Source: Phycisphaerales bacterium (lineage in GTDB: Bacteria > Planctomycetota > Phycisphaerae > Phycisphaerales > UBA1924). Taken from it: a stretch of DNA of 11,320 nucleotides. Of the stretch, positions 6,436 to 11,320 are shown piece by piece (position 1 is the first letter of the stretch; each line of letters starts with the position of its first letter). Under the pieces are notes generated by a model, which was not told the DNA's origin, did no database searches, and saw only the letters and a program-made list of their open reading frames with translations. The stretch lies in assembly GCA_007124345.1 (NCBI GenBank), contig SLFH01000211.1, positions 1 through 11,320 on the forward strand, given 5' to 3'. The position numbers were made by a program, and so were the translations under genes.

Positions 6436-7172
6436 CAGGTGCTCCTTCCGGCGTTGGCGGCGCTTTCGAGCTGCAGGGCCTTGGGGAACAGGATGTTGTT
6501 TTCCTTGTGGACATGCCGGTGCATGTCGCGTTCCAGCCATGCGAGCCCGTCGAGCATCGCGCGCCACGAGTTGCACGCACCCTCGGGGGGCGTGAACCCG
6601 TCGGTCGCCTCGCGCAGCACCTCCAGCGCCGCGCCGGCGTCTTCGTGCTCGGCCTCCATCTGGCGGATCGGGTTGGCGATCGACCCGCAGTGCTGCCCCT
6701 GGGGCTCGATCGCAAGCTCCATGCGCCGGATCATCGGGAAGAGCACGCGCTCTTCCTTGACCATGTGGCTGGAGAGCTCATCGCGCAGCGCGTTGAACGC
6801 CTCGAAGACGCGGTGCAGGCGAGGCTCGGTCTCCCCGTGCGCGTCGCGCACCTTCTCGACCAGCCGGCCCAGGCGCGGCAGCTCGATCCGCAGCTCGGCG
6901 TGGTGGGTCTGTTCGATGTGGTCGGCGAGCTCCGTCAGCGTCATACCGCCGGGATCGTCGGCGCCCTCTGCATCACCCTCTTGGGCCTCCATCGCCAGCA
7001 GCAGGTCGACGACCGTCTCGGTAACCAGGTTCCGCTGGCGGCAGGCTTCCTCCAGGGGCTGCTTGCCCCCGCAGCAGTAGTCGATCCGCAACGCCTCGAA
7101 GACCCGCGATCTGGCAGGCCGCTCGGCCACCAATTGTCCGACTGTCGACCTTGGATCGATCTCTGCTCGCAT
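6435..7172 (-). CDS. ric: Iron-sulfur cluster repair di-iron protein (RIC)
   Basis: Member of the RIC family (YtfE in E. coli, ScdA in Staphylococcus), di-iron proteins that help restore Fe-S clusters damaged by nitric oxide or peroxide. The 245-residue product has an N-terminal ScdA_N domain with the hallmark paired cysteines (RIDYCCGGKQPLEEAC, Cys33-Cys34), a flexible acidic linker (about 62-76), then a hemerythrin-like domain. Candidate iron ligands by motif are His91 (THHAEL), His136 and Glu140 (SHMVKEERVLFP), His176 (EAEHEDAG), and His220 with Glu224 (RHVHKENNILFP). It is slightly longer than E. coli YtfE, mainly because of the linker. ATG 7172 has GGGAG about 8 nt upstream. It is the first gene of the minus-strand directon and diverges from an Rrf2 regulator, the sort of regulator (NsrR-like) that commonly controls ytfE homologs. 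Confidence 0.95.
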   Translation of the reverse strand: MRAEIDPRSTVGQLVAERPARSRVFEALRIDYCCGGKQPLEEACRQRNLVTETVVDLLLAMEAQEGDAEGADDPGGMTLTELADHIEQTHHAELRIELPRLGRLVEKVRDAHGETEPRLHRVFEAFNALRDELSSHMVKEERVLFPMIRRMELAIEPQGQHCGSIANPIRQMEAEHEDAGAALEVLREATDGFTPPEGACNSWRAMLDGLAWLERDMHRHVHKENNILFPKALQLESAANAGRST

Positions 7173-7196
7173 GGCTTTGCTCCCGGATGGCGTTCT

Positions 7197-7220
7197 CGGC
7201 GGCCCGCCGCCGCTAAGCGG
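7197..7220 (-). other. GC-rich hairpins in ric leader
   Basis: Two short inverted repeats lie in the untranslated leader of ric: CGGCGG-C-CCGCCG (7197-7209) and CCGC-TAA-GCGG (7210-7220). They abut each other between the start codon and the operator-like palindrome. They could structure the leader RNA or simply reflect high GC; no T-run follows, so they are not terminators. Confidence 0.35.
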
Positions 7221-7226
7221 ATATTC

Positions 7227-7240
7227 GTGCTTTCAAGCAC
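7227..7240. promoter_or_regulatory. Operator-like palindrome in divergent ric/rrf2 region
   Basis: A perfect inverted repeat, GTGCTT-TC-AAGCAC, lies in the 154-nt region between ric and the first rrf2 gene. Its right arm directly precedes the predicted -35 of the rrf2 promoter. On the minus strand it sits just upstream of GAATAT (7226-7221), a possible ric -10. One bound regulator could therefore control both directions. Binding by the adjacent Rrf2 protein is inference. Confidence 0.5.
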
Positions 7241-7242
7241 AC

Positions 7243-7271
7243 TTGATTCTTTTCTAGGCCGATGATACCCT
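7243..7271 (+). promoter_or_regulatory. Predicted promoter of first rrf2 operon
   Basis: A -35-like TTGATT (7243-7248), a 17-nt spacer and TACCCT (7266-7271) as a weak -10. The layout matches the better promoter at 10334-10362, including the shared 10-mer GCACACTTGA (7237-7246) that runs into the -35. GGAGG (7313-7317) is the ribosome site, 9 nt before the ATG. Confidence 0.4.
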
Positions 7272-7326
7272 TTCGTCCAGCGGGCGCAAACGGAATTCGC
7301 CCGAAACAGACCGGAGGTTCTCGAGC

Positions 7327-7821
7327 ATGAAGCTGATGTCAGAAGCGTGCGAGTACGGGCTGCGGGCGGTCATCTGGCTCGCCCAGCGTCCCGACGAGAC
7401 CCAGAAGGTCCGCGAGATCGCCGAGGGCACCAAGGCCGCCCCGGGCTACCTCGTCAAGGTCCTCCAGGCGCTCACCAAGGCGGGCATCCTCTCCGCCCAG
7501 CGGGGGAGCAACGGCGGGTTCACCCTCCTCCGCGACCCGGCCGACCTGACCGTCCTGGACATCATCAACGCGATCGACCCCATCGAGCGGATCCGCACCT
7601 GCCCCTTGGGCATCAAGTCCCACGGCGACTGCCTTTGCCCGATGCACAGGCGCATCGACGACGCCTACGCCCAGATCGAAGAGAGCTTCGCGAACTCGCG
7701 CATCGATGAACTGATGACGGACCCCTCGCCCTCCAAGCCCCTGTGCGGCGCACTGACGATCGAGCGCCGAGCGGTCGACCCGCCCTCAAGCAACGGCAGC
7801 ACAAAGAAGGGTGGCGCATAG
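7327..7821 (+). CDS. Rrf2-family regulator, three candidate cluster cysteines
   Basis: A 164-residue transcription factor of the Rrf2 family, which includes IscR (Fe-S status), NsrR (nitric oxide) and CymR. The N-terminal winged helix reads SEACEYGLRAVIWLAQ (5-20), VREIAEGTKAAPGYLVKVLQ (28-47) and the wing GILSAQRGSNGGFTLLR (53-69). The sensor segment TCPLGIKSHGDCLCPMH carries Cys92, Cys102 and Cys104, candidate Fe-S ligands as in IscR and NsrR, plus His107. A further cysteine lies at 140. ATG 7327 has GGAGG 9 nt upstream. It is divergent from ric and its stop overlaps the following hemerythrin start (TAGTG), so it probably regulates itself, its operon and ric. Whether NO, O2 or cluster supply is sensed cannot be told from sequence; context favours NO. 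Confidence 0.93.
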   Translation: MKLMSEACEYGLRAVIWLAQRPDETQKVREIAEGTKAAPGYLVKVLQALTKAGILSAQRGSNGGFTLLRDPADLTVLDIINAIDPIERIRTCPLGIKSHGDCLCPMHRRIDDAYAQIEESFANSRIDELMTDPSPSKPLCGALTIERRAVDPPSSNGSTKKGGA

Positions 7822-8330
7822 TGGATCGTTTCGTCAATCCCCCCATCGAACGCCACGAGGCCCTCGCCCCCTTCAGCCGCGACCACTACAACGGGCTCGT
7901 GCACGCCCGGCGGCTGGTCAAGTCGGCCTCGGGCGACCGCGTGCAGCGCCACGAGGCCCTCGCCGGCTTCCTCGACGCGTGGGAGCGGGAGATCGCCCCG
8001 CACTTCCGCGATGAAGAACGCCTGCTCATCGAACGCATGGGCGACCTCGTCCCCGAGCCCGAACGCAGACGCCTGCTCGAAGAGCACCGCGAGATCGAGG
8101 CCGACGCGGCCCGCGCCCGCGAGCTGCGGCGCAGCACAGACCCGGATCCGCGTCAACTCCGCGAGATCGGCGAACGCCTCGAACGACACATCCGCTGGGA
8201 AGAGCGCTCGCTCTTCGAGCTGATCCAGCGCCGGGCCGGCGAGGAACGCCTCGAAGACCTCGGCAAAGAGACCGCGGCTATCGAGGCTTCGCGTCAGAGG
8301 AACGCCTGCCGCACGCCCACGCAACGCTGA
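7821..8330 (+). CDS. Hemerythrin HHE-domain protein
   Basis: A 169-residue cytosolic protein with a hemerythrin-like four-helix domain. Candidate di-iron ligands are His22 (SRDHYNGLVH), His61 with Glu65 (HFRDEERLLIERM), His89 (LEEHREIEAD), and His123 with Glu127 or Glu128 (ERHIRWEERSLFELI). The start is GTG 7821, which shares its first base with the TAG stop of the upstream rrf2 gene; AAGAAGG (7804-7810) lies 10 nt upstream. The overlap indicates coupled translation with the regulator. It is the third di-iron protein in the window and is only distantly similar to the one between ric and nadA. Likely roles are NO or O2 binding or supply of a signal to the regulator; none can be proved from sequence. 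Confidence 0.92.
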   Translation: MDRFVNPPIERHEALAPFSRDHYNGLVHARRLVKSASGDRVQRHEALAGFLDAWEREIAPHFRDEERLLIERMGDLVPEPERRRLLEEHREIEADAARARELRRSTDPDPRQLREIGERLERHIRWEERSLFELIQRRAGEERLEDLGKETAAIEASRQRNACRTPTQR

Positions 8331-8366
8331 CTCCAACCCGCCCCTCCTCCGACCGAAGGAACCCTC

Positions 8367-9728
8367 ATGGCCGGCGATACCTCGCTGCCCATCCACCCCG
8401 GCGCCCGGCCGGGCCCGGTCGCCTGCGGCGCCGACGCCCACTACCGGCCGTTCTTCATCGCGGGCATGCTGACCGTCCTGACGGTCGGGGCCGCCTGGGG
8501 CGTCTTGCTGCTCGCAAAGATCGCGGGCGCCGAGTCCTTCGTCGGGGTGACCGTGTACGAGGTCAACGCCCACGGGCACGCCCAGGTCATGGGCTGGGTC
8601 GGCCTGTTCATCATGGGCTTCGCCTACCAGGCCTTCCCGAAGATGTGGGGCGTCAGACTCGTCGCGCCCCACCTTTCGATCGTGGTCTTTGGGCTCGTGC
8701 TCGGCTCGATCGCCGCCCGCAGCGCCGCGATGTACGCCCACGCCTCGGCCTGGGCGGTCCCGCTCCACACGCTCGGCTCGATCGTGCAGCTTGTCGGCGT
8801 CGGCGTCTTTGTTTCCCAGATCATCGCGACCCATGCACGCTCCGGGCAGCGGCTCTCGCCCTCGACGGGGTTCATCTTCTGCGCGCTGGCGTTCATGCTG
8901 CTCCAGGCCGCGATGAGCGTCTGGCACGCCGACCGCCTCCTGCACGCCCAGGATCGAGGCGCCCTCCTCTACCAGATCTCCGTCTACCAGGCCCCGCTCC
9001 GCGACCTCCAGATCCACGGCATGATGATGCTCATGATCTTCGGCGTCGGGCTGAAGCTCTTCCCGCCGCTCTTCGGCTTCATGCCCGTGCCGCGGACACG
9101 CGCGTGGGCCGCGCTCGGCCTCCTTCTCGGCGCGATCTTGCTCGAGGTCACACTGTTCGTTGCGTTCCGCACGACGGGCGAACGCCTTTACGCCGCGATG
9201 ATCTTGCTGGCGTGGCTCATGCTCCCCGCCGGGGCGGGGCTGCTGGTCTGGTCGTGGCGGCCCTGGACCACAACGCACGGCCTTCCGGACCGGAGCGTGA
9301 AGTTCCTTCTCGCGGCGTTCTGCTGGCTCTTCGTCTCGTTCGTCATGCTGTTGGCGCTGCCCGCGTACCTGGCCATCAGCGCTTCGGAGTTCAGCCACGC
9401 CTACCACGGCGCGATCCGCCACGCCATCACCGTCGGCTTCGTCTCGATGACGATCATGGCGATGGCGGCCAAAGTCGTCCCGACGCTCAACGGCGTGCCG
9501 ACGCGCACCCTCTCGGCCCTCTGGGGACCGTTCCTCCTCGTCAACGCCGGGTGTGCTCTGCGCGTCTCCCTGCAGGTCGCGACCGACTGGACGCCGCGGG
9601 CCTTCCCGTTCGTGGGCGTCAGCGGCGTGTTGGAGCTCGCCGGTCTCGCTTGGTGGGCGGCGCATCTGGGAGGGGTGATGCTCGGCGCGCGGGGCACGCC
9701 TCGCCGACCAGCCGCCGCCGCGGACTGA
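8367..9728 (+). CDS. NnrS-like polytopic membrane protein
   Basis: A 453-residue inner-membrane protein with about twelve hydrophobic helices. It resembles NnrS, a haem- and copper-containing membrane protein associated with denitrification and nitrosative-stress resistance. Histidines likely to bind metal lie in helices: His69 and His71 in NAHGHAQVMGWVGLFIMGF, His217 in QIHGMMMLMIFG, His344 and His347 (SHAYHG), and His352 in RHAITVGFVSMTIMAMAAKV, the last block being the most NnrS-like. The HGHAQ helix also recalls subunit I of haem-copper oxidases, so a divergent oxidase-like haem protein is an alternative. ATG 8367 has AAGGA (8356-8360) 6 nt upstream. It is 36 nt after the hemerythrin gene and forms the last gene of the rrf2-hemerythrin-nnrS operon. 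Confidence 0.75.
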   Translation: MAGDTSLPIHPGARPGPVACGADAHYRPFFIAGMLTVLTVGAAWGVLLLAKIAGAESFVGVTVYEVNAHGHAQVMGWVGLFIMGFAYQAFPKMWGVRLVAPHLSIVVFGLVLGSIAARSAAMYAHASAWAVPLHTLGSIVQLVGVGVFVSQIIATHARSGQRLSPSTGFIFCALAFMLLQAAMSVWHADRLLHAQDRGALLYQISVYQAPLRDLQIHGMMMLMIFGVGLKLFPPLFGFMPVPRTRAWAALGLLLGAILLEVTLFVAFRTTGERLYAAMILLAWLMLPAGAGLLVWSWRPWTTTHGLPDRSVKFLLAAFCWLFVSFVMLLALPAYLAISASEFSHAYHGAIRHAITVGFVSMTIMAMAAKVVPTLNGVPTRTLSALWGPFLLVNAGCALRVSLQVATDWTPRAFPFVGVSGVLELAGLAWWAAHLGGVMLGARGTPRRPAAAAD

Positions 9729-9757
9729 CGCGGGTTGCGCCATCTGCGTCGCGGGTG

Positions 9758-9786
9758 TTGACACGGGGGTCGGGGCCGCGTCAATG
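9758..9786 (+). promoter_or_regulatory. Predicted promoter of second rrf2 gene
   Basis: A perfect -35 hexamer TTGACA (9758-9763), a 17-nt spacer and a weak -10, TCAATG (9781-9786). A start site from this -10 would fall near 9793, at the left edge of a perfect palindrome. A strong -35 with a poor -10 would suit a regulated promoter. TTGAC (9758-9762) and GTCAA (9780-9784) also form an inverted repeat. Confidence 0.35.
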
Positions 9787-9793
9787 TGGACTT

Positions 9794-9807
9794 ATGAGTG
9801 CACTCAT
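9794..9807. promoter_or_regulatory. Operator-like palindrome before second rrf2 gene
   Basis: ATGAGTGCACTCAT is a perfect 14-bp palindrome lying about where transcription would begin, a common position for a repressor site, so autoregulation by the Rrf2 protein encoded next is likely. Its GTGCAC core (9798-9803) recurs at 10327-10332, and GTGC/GCAC arms occur in the 7227-7240 palindrome. Confidence 0.45.
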
Positions 9808-9829
9808 CCGCCAGCGTGGGTTCTCGATC

Positions 9830-10318
9830 ATGATCTCCCAGACCTCCGAGTACGCCCTCCGGGCGGTCGTCCATCTGGGCATGCGTCAGGACCCCGACCC
9901 CGCCTCGGCCCACGAGATCGCCGAGGCGATCAAGGTTCCCGTCGGCTACCTCCAGAAGATCCTCCGCACGCTCGCCCGGGCGGGGATCACGGTCGCCCAG
10001 CGCGGCAGCGGCGGGGGGTTCGCCCTCGCCAAGCCGCCCTCGGCGATCACCGTCCTCGATGTCCTGCTCGCGTCCGATACCCCGGTCGAACGCATCGAAC
10101 GCTGCCCCCTCGGGATCAAGGGCCACACCTCGCTCTGCGCCCTGCACCGCCTGTTGGACAATCAGATCGCCCAGGCCCAACGGACCTTCGCCTCGACAAC
10201 CATCGCCGACCTCATCGAGCCGGTCGCCGGCGTTCGTCCCCTGTGCGATCCGGACACCGGTTCGGGGCGGAAGACGGGCCTGTCGGTCTCGAGCGACGGG
10301 AAGAAATCGGTCAAATAA
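9830..10318 (+). CDS. Rrf2-family regulator, two candidate cluster cysteines
   Basis: A 162-residue Rrf2-family transcription factor, paralogous to the one at 7327-7821. It has the winged helix MISQTSEYALRAVVHLGMRQ (1-20), AHEIAEAIKVPVGYLQKIL (27-45) and the wing GITVAQRGSGGGFALAK (52-68). The sensor segment RCPLGIKGHTSLCALH has Cys92, Cys103 and His106. Compared with its paralog it is one residue shorter here and lacks the middle cysteine, so a classic three-cysteine Fe-S site is not available unless another residue (a histidine or Cys139) serves. I chose ATG 9830 because MISQTSEYALRA matches the family N-terminus. An in-frame ATG at 9794 would add twelve residues and could be leaderless. 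It follows nnrS after a 100-nt gap with its own predicted promoter. Confidence 0.92.
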   Translation: MISQTSEYALRAVVHLGMRQDPDPASAHEIAEAIKVPVGYLQKILRTLARAGITVAQRGSGGGFALAKPPSAITVLDVLLASDTPVERIERCPLGIKGHTSLCALHRLLDNQIAQAQRTFASTTIADLIEPVAGVRPLCDPDTGSGRKTGLSVSSDGKKSVK

Positions 10319-10324
10319 CGCTTC

Positions 10325-10332
10325 TGTGCACA
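10325..10332. promoter_or_regulatory. Short palindrome TGTGCACA at cytochrome promoter
   Basis: An 8-bp palindrome directly upstream of the -35 of the cytochrome promoter. Its right half belongs to GCACACTTGA (10328-10337), the 10-mer also found at 7237-7246 in the same place relative to a -35 element. It may be a divergent copy of the same operator. Confidence 0.3.
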
Positions 10333-10333
10333 C

Positions 10334-10362
10334 TTGACGGCAATAGGGCGGAGCGGTATCCT
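10334..10362 (+). promoter_or_regulatory. Sigma-70-like promoter of cytochrome gene
   Basis: TTGACG (10334-10339), a 17-nt spacer and TATCCT (10357-10362), close to the sigma-70 consensus, placing a start near 10369. Downstream, in the leader, are two overlapping inverted repeats: TTGTG-N12-CACAA (10378-10399) and GGCGT-N14-ACGCC (10382-10405), which might bind a second regulator. Confidence 0.55.
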
Positions 10363-10432
10363 CCGATGAATGTGGAGTTGTGGCGTCACTTAATCACAAT
10401 ACGCCGCCCCTCACGACACGGAGAGCCTCGAC

Positions 10433-11320
10433 ATGATCCGTCGAAACCCACACCAGGAAACTTCCGTCTGGGTGGACACCGAGGAGGACCTCGGCCTCCA
10501 GACGCTCGATGAGCCGCGTCCGCCCCGCCCCGCCGACCCCTACCGCAAACGGATCCTGCTCTTCGTCGCGGTGCTCGCGCTGACGCTGCCGGCGATCGTG
10601 GTCGCGATGGTGCTGGTCACCGAACCCCGCCAGCCCAACGAGCTGCAGCTCAAGGCCGAGGAGATCGGCGTGACGCCGGCGGTGCTCGCGGCGGGGCGCC
10701 ATGTCTTCCGCACCAACTGCGCCATGTGCCACGGCCAGGACGGCGGGGGCGTTTCGAACTTGGGCAAGCCGCTGCGCAACAGCGGCTTTGTCGGCCTGAG
10801 CGAGGACGAGGACCTGTTCGATCTGATTGTCGCGGGTCGTCCGGCCGACCACCCCGAGAACACCACGGGCGTTGCGATGCCCGCCAGGGGGCTCGGGCGT
10901 CTACCCGATGAGCAGATCCGGAATGTTGTTGCGTATCTGCGTTCGCTTCAGAATGTTGAAGGACCCGAAACAGACGAGGCGTCCCTCGCCGCGACCGAAG
11001 ACGCGCCGGCGGTCGACGCCGAGGCGATGCTCCGCGCCGCGACGGCGGGGATCGGGCGGGACCAGTACCGCGCATCCTGCTCGGCGTGCCACGGGCAGCG
11101 GGGCGAGGGTGTCGAGAGCGCCGGGCTCCCGCTTGTCGGCGGCGAGTTTGTTCCGAACGCGACGGACACGGAGCTCGCGTCGCTGATCCGGTCCGGTCGT
11201 CCGATCTGGCACGCCGACAACCAGACGGGTCTGGACATGCCCCCCAAGGGCGGCAACCCGACGCTGACCGACGCGCAGATCGAGGACATCGTGAAGTACA
11301 TCCGTGAACTCAACGCCGCG
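10433..11320 (+). CDS. Membrane-anchored di-haem cytochrome c (3' end outside window)
   Basis: The open frame runs 296 residues without a stop to the window edge, so the gene is partial on the right. After a 40-residue cytoplasmic N-terminus comes one hydrophobic anchor (about 41-62, ILLFVAVLALTLPAIVVAMV), then two class-I-like cytochrome c domains facing the periplasm. Haem attachment sites are CAMCH (96-100) and CSACH (216-220). Probable axial methionines are Met149 (GVAMPARG) and Met269 (GLDMPPKG). The two domains align along their length (CHGQ-x-G-x-GV, AGRP/SGRP, M-P, DEQI/DAQI, YLRSL/YIREL), showing internal duplication. ATG 10433 has GGAGAG (10420-10425) 7 nt upstream. It likely passes electrons to a reductase or oxidase encoded further right; which one is not visible. 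It is not obviously NorC, which carries a single haem. Confidence 0.9.
   Translation, partial: MIRRNPHQETSVWVDTEEDLGLQTLDEPRPPRPADPYRKRILLFVAVLALTLPAIVVAMVLVTEPRQPNELQLKAEEIGVTPAVLAAGRHVFRTNCAMCHGQDGGGVSNLGKPLRNSGFVGLSEDEDLFDLIVAGRPADHPENTTGVAMPARGLGRLPDEQIRNVVAYLRSLQNVEGPETDEASLAATEDAPAVDAEAMLRAATAGIGRDQYRASCSACHGQRGEGVESAGLPLVGGEFVPNATDTELASLIRSGRPIWHADNQTGLDMPPKGGNPTLTDAQIEDIVKYIRELNAA

Noticed and set aside
7243..7256. FNR/DNR-type box (TTGAT-N4-ATCAA) before the first rrf2 gene
   Set aside because: Only the left half TTGAT is present; the right half does not match.
9729..9757. Terminator after nnrS
   Set aside because: A weak GACGC/GCGTC inverted repeat is present, but the loop is long and there is no T-run.
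7665..9764. A 699-codon open frame on the minus strand opposite rrf2, hemerythrin and nnrS
   Set aside because: It lies wholly opposite three well-supported genes, its translation is charged low-complexity sequence with no recognisable domain, and long antisense frames are expected at this GC content.
1..11320. CRISPR array, tRNA, rRNA or complete mobile element
   Set aside because: No regularly spaced repeats, tRNA-like cloverleaf, rRNA sequence, transposase or paired terminal repeats were seen on reading both strands.

Overview
This is a GC-rich, gene-dense bacterial window with eleven complete protein genes, one short probable gene, and a cytochrome gene cut by the right edge. No RNA genes, CRISPR arrays or complete insertion sequences were seen. 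The gene content (hemerythrins, Rrf2 regulators, an NnrS-like membrane protein, long NadA, paired uncharacterised paralogs) and the base composition would suit a Planctomycetota bacterium, perhaps Phycisphaerae. That assignment is inference from gene flavour only; no phylogenetic marker is present.

Layout, left to right. (1) 129-1310 (+): 4-hydroxyphenylpyruvate dioxygenase (tyrosine catabolism), closed by a textbook intrinsic terminator at 1345-1373. (2) 1469-2961 (+): two tandem paralogs of an uncharacterised cysteine-containing family. (3) 7172 down to 3002 (-): a six-gene directon in transcription order: RIC/YtfE/ScdA di-iron Fe-S-repair protein, hemerythrin-domain protein, quinolinate synthase NadA, a short unknown ORF, PdxH, and a small EamA-type membrane protein. 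The first four are stitched together by 1- or 4-nt stop/start overlaps (TGATG, GTGA, ATGA). (4) 7173-7326: a divergent control region with a perfect inverted repeat. (5) 7327-9728 (+): Rrf2 regulator, hemerythrin-domain protein (1-nt overlap) and NnrS-like protein. (6) 9830-10318 (+): a second Rrf2 regulator that lacks one of the three candidate cluster cysteines of the first. (7) 10433-11320+ (+): membrane-anchored di-haem cytochrome c, open at the window edge.

How it may work together: the centre of the window looks like a nitric-oxide / Fe-S-stress module. It has three non-haem di-iron proteins, two Rrf2 sensors with candidate Fe-S ligands, an NnrS-like haem-copper membrane protein and a c-type cytochrome. 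The most interesting point is that nadA, whose product carries a labile [4Fe-4S] cluster, is translationally coupled behind the Fe-S-repair gene ric and a second di-iron protein. This suggests that NAD synthesis is protected or repaired as part of the response. The control regions before the first rrf2 gene and before the cytochrome share the 10-mer GCACACTTGA placed identically at the -35 element, with equal 17-nt spacers. This points to a common regulator, possibly one or both Rrf2 proteins.
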